Source of the DNA: a virus
IMG/VR virus record: IMGVR_UViG_3300037852_000176
Span: 1-39,155 of that record
Reading direction: 5' to 3' (one strand)
Length of the DNA: 39,155 bases
Shown: positions 13,760 through 22,600 of the stretch, piece by piece
How positions within the stretch are numbered: the stretch's first letter is position 1
Layout of the letters: every line of letters begins with the position of its first letter
Notes under the pieces: model-generated
What the model was told of the DNA's origin: nothing
Database searches by the model: none
What the model saw: only the letters and a program-made list of their open reading frames with translations
Program-made: the position numbers and the translations under genes

Positions 13760-13942
13760 TCAGCTCGCCTGTAAGTCCTTGTGCGCCTGATCAAGCGCAG
13801 CATCGACTGCGGCCTGCTGTTCGGGCGTAGGAGGAGTCTTGGATGTGGCATAACTCCACAATCCCTTAATCGCCTCAATCTCCTGCGGCGCATCTTGTAA
13901 CAACTGCAAGATCACCGGCAAAAGCGCTGCTAGAACGGCCAT
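13760..13942 (-). CDS. Small hydrophobic N-terminus protein of the lysis cassette (60 aa)
   Basis: The ATG at 13942 overlaps the stop of the lipoprotein gene. The N-terminal 15 residues (MAVLAALLPVILQLL) form a hydrophobic helix, the middle is amphipathic, and the C-terminal third (TPEQQAAVDAALDQAHKDLQ) is a charged helix. This suits a membrane-associated accessory lysis protein, but no holin family is recognised, and one hydrophobic stretch of this length may lie along rather than across the membrane. Confidence 0.68.
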   Translation of the reverse strand: MAVLAALLPVILQLLQDAPQEIEAIKGLWSYATSKTPPTPEQQAAVDAALDQAHKDLQAS

Positions 13943-14250
13943 TAGTTTGCTCCCTTCGGAATTGCATTGTTGAGGTCAGATACAGCCGAAACGGCAATGG
14001 AAACGAGTGCAGGGTTTGCCTCCGCCGCCTTCACCGCGCCATACGCCGTATTGTCAAGCGCCTTGATCTTGTCCACCGCACCTTGCTCCGAACAGATCGA
14101 CGAGTTTGCCCCCGCGCATCGAGGCAACTTCGTATACAACGTCGCCGCCTTCTCCGCCGCGGTGAGTGCGACTTCGGCCGCGACAATATCGTTGCCCCCA
14201 CTCGCGCAAGCCCCCAGAAGCAAACAACTCACTAGAACAATCTTCCTCAT
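13942..14250 (-). CDS. Predicted lipoprotein of the lysis cassette (102 aa)
   Basis: ATG 14250 has AGGAGAG a few bases upstream. A GTG one codon earlier is the alternative. The N-terminus (MRKIVLVSCLLLGACASGG) is a lipoprotein signal peptide with the lipobox LLGAC, so the mature protein would be lipidated on Cys15 and probably sorted to the outer membrane. The rest is Ala-rich and helical with one Cys pair (CAGANSSIC). An outer-membrane lipoprotein in a lysis cassette suggests an o-spanin-like role, but it is longer than usual Rz1 proteins and no inner-membrane spanin partner is visible. Confidence 0.75.
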   Translation of the reverse strand: MRKIVLVSCLLLGACASGGNDIVAAEVALTAAEKAATLYTKLPRCAGANSSICSEQGAVDKIKALDNTAYGAVKAAEANPALVSIAVSAVSDLNNAIPKGAN

Positions 14251-14259
14251 CACTCTCTC

Positions 14260-14418
14260 CTACCTAAACGCTGGAACAAAGATACACAGTCCCAAAAGCA
14301 GAACCGCGATGAATGCCAGTATCCCGCTGTGCGGGCGAAACGGATCCATCGGCGGAAACGGTAGCACCGTGAGGAACCACAAGAACATGGTCATCACGAA
14401 CAAGATTTCTAGAATCAT
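14260..14418 (-). CDS. Putative holin, two transmembrane segments (52 aa)
   Basis: ATG 14418 is preceded by AGGAGAG at good spacing, and the frame ends with TAG at 14260-14262. The 52 residues are almost entirely two hydrophobic helices, about 1-19 (starts MILEILFVMTMF) and 33-50 (ILAFIAVLLLGLCIFV), joined by a Pro-rich turn (PFPPMDPFRP). The size, two spans and place directly after the lysin gene fit a class II-type holin or pinholin. No sequence family is recognised. Confidence 0.62.
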   Translation of the reverse strand: MILEILFVMTMFLWFLTVLPFPPMDPFRPHSGILAFIAVLLLGLCIFVPAFR

Positions 14419-14432
14419 GGCACTCTCTCCTT

Positions 14433-15425
14433 TCAAACCGTGGGTTCATTCTTCGCACTACTTGGCATGCTATAACTCGCCAAGACCATCAGAAGCCCCG
14501 TAATCGCGGCTCCTTCATTTCCATCGACAATATACCCCCGCCGATTCAGTTCCGTGATGACGATAGTCGACAAGAAGCCCGCGAACATCGCCGCACTTGT
14601 CTTCGGGTGAATGTCCGTCGATCCATTGCCCGTTCCAGTAGTCACTGGAGCAAGTGGGGGCGCGGGCGGTTCGACTACTGGAAGCGCCGCTTGAACAACT
14701 GGTGGACGCACAAGCCCTGGCGCGGTAACAACTATCGGGGGCACTGGCGGCGGCACTTGCGGGCGCGCCGGAATAACAATCGGCACTTCCACTCCGACCT
14801 GAAACAGTCCCGCTTCCCTATTAACCGTATCCAAGTCTATCGACAGCCCTGCCTGCGTAACCTCCTGCCCCTGAAGAATCGCCGGAAGCCCCGAGGCGTC
14901 ATACGGACTCACATATCCTCGACTCCCATTCCACCCACCCGCACCTGGTAGCCAGTCATAATCGCAAATCCCCTTCGCGTGCAACGCCACCAACGCCGCC
15001 CCGCACGCATACGCCCCGATCTTATACCAACTCGCCCGCACGACTTGTGCCGCCGCAGCAAAATACGCGCAAATGTCGTTGTCCACTTGATCTTGAGTCG
15101 GGTCAAAATCAACGGCAAAATAAATCGCGCTGCCGGGCGGCTGAGCGAGCGCCTGCGCCTGGGCCACGGCTGCCTGCGCATCCGCCTGCCCCTGCGCCGC
15201 ATTCATGCTCGGCAAATCCCCGCGCGTCTCCCAGACCACACCCAACCAAAATCCCATCGCACTCGACGCTAGCGCCGAACTCTTCGTCAACGCCTTGCCC
15301 GTTTTGCTCGCGTAGTAATGAATCACCACGCGATAGTTCGCATCCCACATCTGTTGCAAGTTTCCTTGCGGCACTTCTCCCTCATAAATATCGAAGCCGG
15401 GGGTCGGATAGACTAACTCTGCCAT
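14433..15425 (-). CDS. DUF1906 glycoside-hydrolase-like lysin with C-terminal holin-like membrane domain
   Basis: This 330-residue protein has AGGAGA before ATG 15425. Residues 1-205 resemble DUF1906 (Rv2525c-like glycoside-hydrolase TIM barrel), with GFDIYEG at 10-16 and the acidic strand YFAVDFDPT at 102-110. It is a peptidoglycan-cleaving candidate. Residues 218-262 are a Pro/Val-rich linker. Residues 272-322 hold two hydrophobic segments (about 277-291 and 305-320, ending LASYSMP) separated by a short hydrophilic turn, which resembles small phage holins. There is no N-terminal signal. A membrane-tethered lysin or a lysin-holin fusion is inferred. The next gene downstream is a separate 2-TM holin candidate. 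Confidence 0.8.
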   Translation of the reverse strand: MAELVYPTPGFDIYEGEVPQGNLQQMWDANYRVVIHYYASKTGKALTKSSALASSAMGFWLGVVWETRGDLPSMNAAQGQADAQAAVAQAQALAQPPGSAIYFAVDFDPTQDQVDNDICAYFAAAAQVVRASWYKIGAYACGAALVALHAKGICDYDWLPGAGGWNGSRGYVSPYDASGLPAILQGQEVTQAGLSIDLDTVNREAGLFQVGVEVPIVIPARPQVPPPVPPIVVTAPGLVRPPVVQAALPVVEPPAPPLAPVTTGTGNGSTDIHPKTSAAMFAGFLSTIVITELNRRGYIVDGNEGAAITGLLMVLASYSMPSSAKNEPTV

Positions 15426-15457
15426 CTGCTTCTCCTGTTAATTCGTTACTATCACCA

Positions 15458-18400
15458 TCACGGCGCGATGTTCCATGTGATCGGGTCGTAGAGCGCCATC
15501 GAACCACCCGAATAGCCTAAGATCGTCGTGGCCGCGCCTGGACATCCCGTAGGGGTGGGCGTGATGTACGCACAGGCGAGCGTGACTGCTGCTTGGGCGA
15601 TTTGGATATAGTCGGGGCCTTGCATAATGCCACCAGCACTGCCCAATGCAATCCACTGCGCCTTAATTCCGGCTACTTCTAACCCGACCGGATCGCCAGG
15701 CGCGGCCAGTGGGATCGACCATTGCCAGCCAACCCAGGTCGTATTCGTGTAACTCATGGACCCAAAGGCATGTCCATTCGTGACTGAGGTGCTGCAATGG
15801 AAAGTCGTCGCGGTCGGGGCTGGGCTGGCAAGTATCTGGCACGCGCCACCGTCAGGTGTCGTGAACCATCCTCCGCCACCTACACTCGGATTGCTTGTGT
15901 ACCACAAACCGGCACCGAGGTAGCCTGTTGGAATTGTTACGGTTATGGATGATCCGCTGGTTGCCGAGAGCGCTGCCGTGCCAGCCGGTACTCTCTGAAC
16001 TCCATAACCAGTTGCTACATCTTCAAATCCCGAGAGCGTTCCGGGGCCATCCAACGACATGATCTTGTACTGCGTCGCCCAGTCATAGACTGGCGTTACA
16101 CTATCGCCTTCCCACCAGTAAAAGGCGATGGCCGGGATCGGCGTCAGCTCAGCACTATCCGTGATGGTGCTGATGACCCCAACTGCGGACCAACCCCAGA
16201 ATTTCATGCCGTTGGCGCTCAGCATCCCCGTTGCGGCGAGGGACGCGGCATCGACCTGCCCATAGCTCTGCTGGTACGCCGCCCACTGGAACGCAGGGCC
16301 ATCTAGGTATAATTCAAGCCAGCGTGGTCCCGGCGTCAGGAAATTGGGATTACAGGTATGGCCGCTGCACAGCGGGTCTCCTGTCCCGTTGGAACTGACC
16401 TGAATGATCGACCCTGGAGCAGGCAGCGCCCCATAGCTGCCCGAGTTTATGGCGGTGTATTGATGCTCCAGATAGGACTTGGTATCGTCCTTCGTCCATC
16501 CTACCACCGTCGAGGGCGTCGAGTTTGTGTCCGTATCAGGGAGGATAAGAGCAAGGTGCCCCAAGTTCCTCCAGAAGTGATAATCGCCACGAGTCTGACC
16601 AATCTGAACTGATGCGTTGGGGGTTAGAAATACACGGTTTAGCTGTGAGCCACCATAGAGTGGATTAACCGTTGCCCACTCGGTCATGGTCAGATCGACG
16701 TCGGCGTCGAGCCACTTCCAGTCTCCCGACAAGACATAGGGCAGATGAAAATTGTCAGGCTGGTGGGCTGTTTGCGGATACGCTCCCCAACTACTAAGAG
16801 AAGTTGCACTAATTCCAAGATTGATTGCGGTAACTCCAGTAAAGGCAGCATTAAACGCCCAATCAGTCCCGCTACTCATCGAGGGCGTGAGACCAGTTCC
16901 TGAATCGATCACATGATCCGGAAGAGTCATAAATGTCGCGGCATTTTTGAAAATTGCCCCTGCCGCGTTGCTGTCGTACCGGATCAGCGCCCCAACGTAA
17001 GTGTCTGGTGTGGGGCTAACACCAATGTAATTTCCGGTCGCCTCCTGATACATATTCCAGGAGCCGATAGTCCCATTGCCACTTTGCCCGCCACCAACTA
17101 TGTTGCCCCCGTTAAATGCAGTTGGGTTGTTAGGGCCGGATGCGAAATTGGGATTGGTAATCGCCGATGCGGCGGTCTGATAGTTGAGGATTGCCTTTGA
17201 CGCGATCACGTAGGGTGCGGGACCGCCGGTCAGCGTCCCGTTGTTCCAGGCGTTGCCGAGGTAGAGGTTGCCATTCTCGACGCTGAGATTGGACGGCGTT
17301 CCGCTGGGAGACCAGTTGGCGCGGATCGTGTAGCGCATCCCGTAGGGATGGCACATGCCGTATATTTTGTAGCCGCCACCTCCAGTCAGCGTAGTTCCGG
17401 CGAAGGGCTTGACCACGCCCACATTGATGACAGTGCTAGTCGGAGCTGGGTTCCCCGCAATGATCCCGTAGCCCGTCCCGTCATCGACGCAGCCGCCGAT
17501 AGTGTTGATCGTGAACGGCGTACCCGTTGAGGCCGTGCCGGACGTGAAGCTATTCGCGTTGTTCGCTCCGAGCGTCAGGTTGTAGCTCGGACTGGTCGTC
17601 GGGAAGTTGGCTGTCGTGGTCGGCGTGCCAGTGCTGCCAATGGTCAGGCTGTACTCATCGTCGGCAGGGGAAGCGTTCTGCGCCACGCCGCTCTGGATCG
17701 AAACGTCAGTCTGGCATGTGAGGATCGGATTAGTGCTGCTGTTATAAGCACCCGCCGCGGCCTTGTAGCACTCGACATCGTACTTGACGAAAAGACGCGG
17801 GTGCGGGGTTCCGCTGTGCATCAGCGGGGCATAGAGGATGTAGCCGGTGACGACGCCGCCACCGCCTCGCCACTTACCGAGGATCGCTGCCGTCGAGGTA
17901 TTGACCCAAGCCGTATGACCTGAATTGAGCGCATCGAGCGGTGAGGCGATGTAGGTGTTGCCGCTAGCCTTATCGACAAGAACCACGCGGCTGTTGAGAT
18001 CGCTTGGCCCGCTTCCTGCGGCAGAGACGATGTTCGCCGTCGTGAGATCGGTTCCACTGCCCGGTGCGCCACTAGCGACAGTCAGGGCAATCGTGTCCGT
18101 CGTGCTTGCCGTCAGCGAGGGGATGATGCAGCTAAGCGTCGCGCCCCGCACATTCGGCGTCAGATCGGAGTAGCGGTTGTTTTCGTCGCAGGTGATCGGA
18201 TTGCCACTGATGCCATCCGTGGCGACGAGATGATGGCTGCTGTCGATCACTCCGGCATTGAACGGCACGCCAATCGAAAACGGTACATTGGTCTGCGTTG
18301 AGCCACTTCCAACCGCGACCATGTTAGTGAGCGCAACACCAGTACCTCCAGTTAAAGTTTTGGGTTGCGTAAATGGCGACCCGACAGCCCCGACAATCGT

Positions 18401-18730
18401 GTTGACTATGTTGATATTATAACTCCCCGCACTCTGACTCCCATTCGTTTCCAGTGTTGTCCCACTGAGTTGGAATTTCGCTGCGTCAGTGCCCGAAATC
18501 GAGAAACTATTGCTGGGGCACGAACCTGATGTCGAACTGCTAACCGTTCCCACGGGTGTATTCGATACACCGGCTGCAAACGTTGTATTGCTCAGCGAAA
18601 CCGAGTTGATCGTGCAGCCAACAACTGGCGCCTTATTCGTCATAACGCCGCCGGTGAAGAATGCCGGTGACTTGTTGCTGGCAAAGGTGAGCGCGAGAAT
18701 CGCCGCCGCGAGGAATGCTATGCGTTTCAT
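15458..18730 (-). CDS. Large signal-peptide-bearing protein with cadherin-like module, probable adhesin/fibre (1090 aa)
   Basis: ATG 18730 lies one base past the preceding stop. The N-terminus (MKRIAFLAAAILALTFA, then Ser/Pro/Ala) is a typical Sec signal peptide. Residues about 35-130 carry a beta-rich module (INSVSLSNTTF, SISGTDAAKFQL, GSYNINIV) also present in the next two upstream genes. The long remainder is Gly/Ser/Thr/Asn-rich and beta-predicted, with several Cys and aromatic patches, and ends in a region of hydrophobic Ala-rich sequence. Its place at the end of the tail-tip cluster suggests an adhesin or fibre. A signal peptide is unusual for a virion protein, so a cell-surface role in infected cells is the alternative. 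No enzyme motif was identified. Confidence 0.72.
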   Translation of the reverse strand: MKRIAFLAAAILALTFASNKSPAFFTGGVMTNKAPVVGCTINSVSLSNTTFAAGVSNTPVGTVSSSTSGSCPSNSFSISGTDAAKFQLSGTTLETNGSQSAGSYNINIVNTIVGAVGSPFTQPKTLTGGTGVALTNMVAVGSGSTQTNVPFSIGVPFNAGVIDSSHHLVATDGISGNPITCDENNRYSDLTPNVRGATLSCIIPSLTASTTDTIALTVASGAPGSGTDLTTANIVSAAGSGPSDLNSRVVLVDKASGNTYIASPLDALNSGHTAWVNTSTAAILGKWRGGGGVVTGYILYAPLMHSGTPHPRLFVKYDVECYKAAAGAYNSSTNPILTCQTDVSIQSGVAQNASPADDEYSLTIGSTGTPTTTANFPTTSPSYNLTLGANNANSFTSGTASTGTPFTINTIGGCVDDGTGYGIIAGNPAPTSTVINVGVVKPFAGTTLTGGGGYKIYGMCHPYGMRYTIRANWSPSGTPSNLSVENGNLYLGNAWNNGTLTGGPAPYVIASKAILNYQTAASAITNPNFASGPNNPTAFNGGNIVGGGQSGNGTIGSWNMYQEATGNYIGVSPTPDTYVGALIRYDSNAAGAIFKNAATFMTLPDHVIDSGTGLTPSMSSGTDWAFNAAFTGVTAINLGISATSLSSWGAYPQTAHQPDNFHLPYVLSGDWKWLDADVDLTMTEWATVNPLYGGSQLNRVFLTPNASVQIGQTRGDYHFWRNLGHLALILPDTDTNSTPSTVVGWTKDDTKSYLEHQYTAINSGSYGALPAPGSIIQVSSNGTGDPLCSGHTCNPNFLTPGPRWLELYLDGPAFQWAAYQQSYGQVDAASLAATGMLSANGMKFWGWSAVGVISTITDSAELTPIPAIAFYWWEGDSVTPVYDWATQYKIMSLDGPGTLSGFEDVATGYGVQRVPAGTAALSATSGSSITVTIPTGYLGAGLWYTSNPSVGGGGWFTTPDGGACQILASPAPTATTFHCSTSVTNGHAFGSMSYTNTTWVGWQWSIPLAAPGDPVGLEVAGIKAQWIALGSAGGIMQGPDYIQIAQAAVTLACAYITPTPTGCPGAATTILGYSGGSMALYDPITWNIAP

Positions 18731-18731
18731 G

Positions 18732-19211
18732 TTAGTGCGTCGGATTGAGGTTGGGGGCGAATAGAACGACTGTGCTGCCCTGCCCCACGTGATAACCAAT
18801 ATAATCAACCGCGTTCGCCGCCGTACTCAGCGTGATCCCTGAGACGCCGCCCGCAGTCACATAATCACTGCCCCATGTGACTGCGTCGCTCCCCGTCGAG
18901 CTTTGCTTGATCTCAATTATCCCTTCCGAGGCCCGCCGCGAACCAATGTTACTAGGATTCGCAATCGTGCAAGGACACGACGCATGGACTAGATTGATCG
19001 AGAATACATTCGCCGCGTTGAGGTCGGGCGTAAAGGTCGAGGTTGAGATCGTGGGCACTTGCACCGCGGGGCTGAGACCAAAGCCGAGAGTCGCCGCGGC
19101 TTGCGCCCAAGCTCGCTGTACTAGTTGTGGATTGAACACGGCAAAGATGCCAACCATTCCCAGAAGCATCGTTGCAACCCATAGTGCATTATATCGCTGG
19201 AACGTAGCCAT
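18732..19211 (-). CDS. N-terminally anchored protein with fibre-like C-terminal domain (159 aa)
   Basis: The ATG at 19211 gives a 23-base overlap with the preceding gene. Residues about 9-27 (ALWVATMLLGMVGIFAVF) form one hydrophobic span, and an AWAQA sequence follows near residue 34-38 as a possible signal-peptidase site. The rest is beta-rich, with VTWGSDYVTAGGVSGITLS and DYIGYHVGQGS near the end, a pattern I associate with C-terminal parts of phage tail-fibre or surface proteins. It may be exported or membrane-anchored. Together with the downstream protein it makes two consecutive late gene products with export-like N-termini. Confidence 0.65.
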   Translation of the reverse strand: MATFQRYNALWVATMLLGMVGIFAVFNPQLVQRAWAQAAATLGFGLSPAVQVPTISTSTFTPDLNAANVFSINLVHASCPCTIANPSNIGSRRASEGIIEIKQSSTGSDAVTWGSDYVTAGGVSGITLSTAANAVDYIGYHVGQGSTVVLFAPNLNPTH

Positions 19212-19926
19212 TGTTGTTCGTCCTCAGAGGTTGGTTGTTGACATCGAGAACCACTTTTCCCGCAACCACAGTCACTGGAAAAGCATTCCCTGAACCGACG
19301 AGGCCCGCCTGCGTGGGCACAATGTTGAAATGGTAAGTCCCATTCGCCACCACGGCATTTGTTATCAATGTGCCGGAAGCAATTTGGAACTGCGTTGAGC
19401 CGGTGACAGCGAGTGCGCCCGCAAAGGCGCTTCCATTGCTCAATGTAACTGAAACTTTTCCGACCACTGTTCCAGCGGGCAGCCCACTCGGGAAGAATGT
19501 ATTATTGAGTGCAACGCCCGAAATTGAAACAGCGACTGGCGGGGCTGGCGTTGGATCGGCTGAAGGAGTCCAACTTGAGCCAACCCATTCGTACCATTGA
19601 GCTTGCGCGTTGCGGACGAAAAGATTGCCGCCCTTGGCAACTTCCATCTCGACGGCAGACCCGCCCCCGACCGGTTGTCCATTTAGCAAAATCAAATTGC
19701 CGCCAACAGCGGTTGCCGTACTAAATGTCCACGTACCGGCGCTTGTCACCAGGCTGCCACTTGCACCTGCCATCAAGGTTGAGCCATCCGACGATACTGA
19801 CGGCGGAGGTGGCGGCGGAGGCGGGCTTGGTGGCGGCAACGCGCCATTCGCCACAGTTATAACAAGTTGCCCGCTCGAATTAACAACCGTGCCGACGATC
19901 GTGGGGGCGTTAGAGGACTGGGACAT
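19189..19926 (-). CDS. Tail-tip accessory protein with poly-Pro linker and cadherin-like module (245 aa)
   Basis: ATG 19926 is preferred over GTG 19932 because GGAGGT lies five bases upstream of it. A short N-terminal strand region leads to a poly-proline linker (about residues 34-45). A beta domain then has GTWTFSTATAVGGN, ILLNGQPVGGG and a QWYEWVGSSW motif. The last 110 residues (ISGVALNNTFF through NGTYHFNIVPTQAGL) are the same module found at the C-terminus of the tail-tip protein and near the N-terminus of the 1090-residue protein. Both this protein and the tip protein end in GYVP plus two residues. A receptor-binding or tip-decorating role is inferred. Confidence 0.7.
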   Translation of the reverse strand: MSQSSNAPTIVGTVVNSSGQLVITVANGALPPPSPPPPPPPPSVSSDGSTLMAGASGSLVTSAGTWTFSTATAVGGNLILLNGQPVGGGSAVEMEVAKGGNLFVRNAQAQWYEWVGSSWTPSADPTPAPPVAVSISGVALNNTFFPSGLPAGTVVGKVSVTLSNGSAFAGALAVTGSTQFQIASGTLITNAVVANGTYHFNIVPTQAGLVGSGNAFPVTVVAGKVVLDVNNQPLRTNNNGYVPAI

Positions 19927-22600
19927 AACCACCTCCGGCCGTGCGAACTGGAACGCCGCCCGCGTCTAACAGGGCATTACCGCCAGTAATTGTGAACGGG
20001 AAGGGCGTGCCTGATCCGATGAAGCCCGCCTGCGTTGGGACTATATTGATGCTATAACTTCCATTTGTCACCGTACCGTTAGTCTCCAATACCGCCGCGG
20101 AGATTTGGAAGCTCGCCGCATCGGTGCCGGACAGTGCGAGCGTCCCGCTGAACGTGCCGCCGATTGTATTCACAGTAATATTCCCAACGAACGTCCCACT
20201 CGGTTGCCCGCCGGGGAAGAATGCGTTATCAAGCGTGACGCCAGTGATCTGCGGCAGCGCGGGCAGACTCGTGGTGATGAACCGCTGCGAAACGCGGCGC
20301 TGTTCCTGCTCGCCCTCAGCCTGTGCGAACCGATGTCGAGTGGACAACGCCTTCGCGGGGTGTGGCGGCGGCGGATTCGGCCCGCCTCCAGTAACTGTAT
20401 ATCGAAACACCGGCGCAACGGCTAAATCCTCAACCGCCCCGTTGTAGACATTGTACGACTGCAATTTTATGTATAGATCAAATCCCACAAACTGTAACGG
20501 CATTGGGGCTTCGAAGAAGTTCCCGGCCGTATCCACGAACATGAACTGCGAGCCCGCGCCAAACTGCCGCGCAGTAGTCCCATACAGGCCACGATACAAA
20601 TCGGTGAGCGCGAAAGTAAATGCATTCGGCCCGACAAGCGTGGCAGTTGCGTAGCTCAACAACTCCCACCCATCAATGTCCTGCACGATGCATAAATTCT
20701 TCCCCACCGCCGCGACCGAATCCAATACACTTGGCAGCAGCGTCCCACTCATCGACATATCAACCGTGAGCGTGTTCGATAGATCGGGATTCCCAGTCAC
20801 TGGCGCACCCAGCGTCAGCGCCAATGCCCCCATCGTCGCGGGCCTATTCAACTGACCCATACGCTCGTAAGTAATTCCGTCCGTGCTAACCCAAATAAAT
20901 GTGCCGCCCCAATTTGGATTCAACGAATTAAACAACACACTCGTCGCGCCGAGGATGATCTGCGGAACACTGAGCGCCTGAGCCGTGACCATCGCACTAG
21001 TCGGCTCGAATATAATCGGCGCGTTGACATCGCCCGGCCCTAAGTTCGTCGGCCCCATATTCGGCGGTGTGGTCGGAGGGATGGGCAGGGAAGTTGGTGA
21101 CTGACCGCCGGCCGGAAACTCCTCAGCCGTGTAGGTCGTGATTTCGTGCTCATCATCCTCCATAGAAATGATGCGGACGGCGACGCTAGTTGCATAGTTC
21201 GTCGGATCGGGAATCAGCACTATATCCATCTGATCGAACACGGCCCACAGTGGCCCCATCCGCCAGGAGAAAGTCCGCCTTATCGCCTGATTCCGGCGCA
21301 GCTGCATATTCGCACTCTGCTGCGCATAAATTCCCAATGTAAATTCGTCCGCCAGACCAATATTGTCAACTCGCGGCCCGATGAGTTCTATATTCGCCTC
21401 ATCTTTCGCTTCGGCCACGTTATCATTGAAGAAATTCGTCCGATCCTTATAGTCCACTCTAACCGTATTATACACCTCCATCGGGTCATTGCGTGCGACC
21501 GTGATCGGATCGTCCTCTTTATTCTCCGCCTGAAGTATGTGATCGAACGTGAGCGTGACTATCGGCGTCACATTCGGCTGAAAATATTTCGGCTGAATAT
21601 CATACGGGTTAACTAACGCCGGATTGCTTGGATCAAGCGGCACCCAACCGGGGTTTGCATTCTCATACGAATCCCAATATGGAATGAACTTCAACAACTC
21701 GCCCGTCCAGCACGGGGCAACGACTAAATTCTTGCACCACCGATCGAGAATTGAACTAGAACTTTCGACGTTGTTCAATACAGTGCTATAACCAAATCCA
21801 ACCGCCTGACAGTATGTGCTGAGCGCCGCGTCGCCGACCCCAGCAATGAAGGCGTTGCCGCCAGAGACTAAATTTCCGCCCGGCGAGAAATCAAGAAACC
21901 GTAGCGGAAATCCCGCGCCAAACCGCGAATGCGCCAGCACATCCGTAATCGCCAACATAGGATCGCAATCAATAGTCCCGAGAAGAATATTCCCAATGAA
22001 CGAAATAGGATTCCCAGTATTCGGATCGAAATTGCCCGTTGTAATCGTCAGTGTTGAACTGTTTAGCGGGCAAGTGCCATATCGCGCCCCCAGTGGGACA
22101 ACGCTGATCTGCGGCACCGTTGCAGAAGAGTCCAACTGTGCGTTCGGAAATGCATAATACGAGGTATCCTTATACCCTCGCGCATCGTTTGGCCAATGGC
22201 CAACTACATAACTCCACGGCGCTTGAAAATCATCGCCCGCGAACAGGAATGCGCCGTTGGTTGGATAGTCTGCCGGTGTATAAACCGCTTGATCTTGGTA
22301 AATAACCTGCACGCCCGAAACAATACCTTCACCGAGGGCGAGGATTATAGTTGCAAAATACTCTACCTGCTTATTGTTGCTTCCCTTGCCGCCACTGAGA
22401 ATTCCCTTGCCACCACCACCGCTACTACCACTTGCATTGACCAGTTGTGAATTGAAACCGTTATAATAAATCAAGTTCAAATTCAACCGCGGCCCGCCGA
22501 AGATAATTGGAATCGGCAGAACCTGGACTGACGTATTAACTTGAAGCCCTGTGAACTCGGGAATAATTTTCGGCTTCGATGAACCGAATAAGAAGCTCAC
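19910..22600 (-). CDS. Tail tip/host-specificity protein (Phage-tail_3, GTA gp15/J-like)
   Basis: GTG 22600 overlaps the stop of the NlpC/P60 gene (GTGA) and starts the protein MSFLFGSSKPK. A GTG four codons earlier is possible. The N-terminal part (FTGLQVNTSVQVLPIPIIFGG) is typical of J-like tip proteins. The middle region (about 340-510, with NDPMEVYNTVRVDYKDR, RRTFSWRMGPLW and DIVLIPDP) matches the Phage-tail_3 family of alphaproteobacterial phages and gene transfer agents. A Pro-rich hinge near residue 745 precedes a C-terminal module of about 110 residues (ITGVTLDNAFF to GYVPVL). It should form the tail tip and contact the host receptor. Confidence 0.85.
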   Translation of the reverse strand: MSFLFGSSKPKIIPEFTGLQVNTSVQVLPIPIIFGGPRLNLNLIYYNGFNSQLVNASGSSGGGGKGILSGGKGSNNKQVEYFATIILALGEGIVSGVQVIYQDQAVYTPADYPTNGAFLFAGDDFQAPWSYVVGHWPNDARGYKDTSYYAFPNAQLDSSATVPQISVVPLGARYGTCPLNSSTLTITTGNFDPNTGNPISFIGNILLGTIDCDPMLAITDVLAHSRFGAGFPLRFLDFSPGGNLVSGGNAFIAGVGDAALSTYCQAVGFGYSTVLNNVESSSSILDRWCKNLVVAPCWTGELLKFIPYWDSYENANPGWVPLDPSNPALVNPYDIQPKYFQPNVTPIVTLTFDHILQAENKEDDPITVARNDPMEVYNTVRVDYKDRTNFFNDNVAEAKDEANIELIGPRVDNIGLADEFTLGIYAQQSANMQLRRNQAIRRTFSWRMGPLWAVFDQMDIVLIPDPTNYATSVAVRIISMEDDEHEITTYTAEEFPAGGQSPTSLPIPPTTPPNMGPTNLGPGDVNAPIIFEPTSAMVTAQALSVPQIILGATSVLFNSLNPNWGGTFIWVSTDGITYERMGQLNRPATMGALALTLGAPVTGNPDLSNTLTVDMSMSGTLLPSVLDSVAAVGKNLCIVQDIDGWELLSYATATLVGPNAFTFALTDLYRGLYGTTARQFGAGSQFMFVDTAGNFFEAPMPLQFVGFDLYIKLQSYNVYNGAVEDLAVAPVFRYTVTGGGPNPPPPHPAKALSTRHRFAQAEGEQEQRRVSQRFITTSLPALPQITGVTLDNAFFPGGQPSGTFVGNITVNTIGGTFSGTLALSGTDAASFQISAAVLETNGTVTNGSYSINIVPTQAGFIGSGTPFPFTITGGNALLDAGGVPVRTAGGGYVPVL

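Noticed and set aside
14264-14458. Minus-strand frame of 64 codons overlapping the putative holin
   Set aside because: It has no ribosome site and a mixed hydrophilic sequence. The frame at 14260-14418 has AGGAGAG at the right distance and two membrane spans.
18345-20255. Diversity-generating retroelement acting on the tip proteins
   Set aside because: The repeated modules are diverged proteins, not a template/variable repeat pair with A-specific differences, and no reverse transcriptase gene is present in the window.
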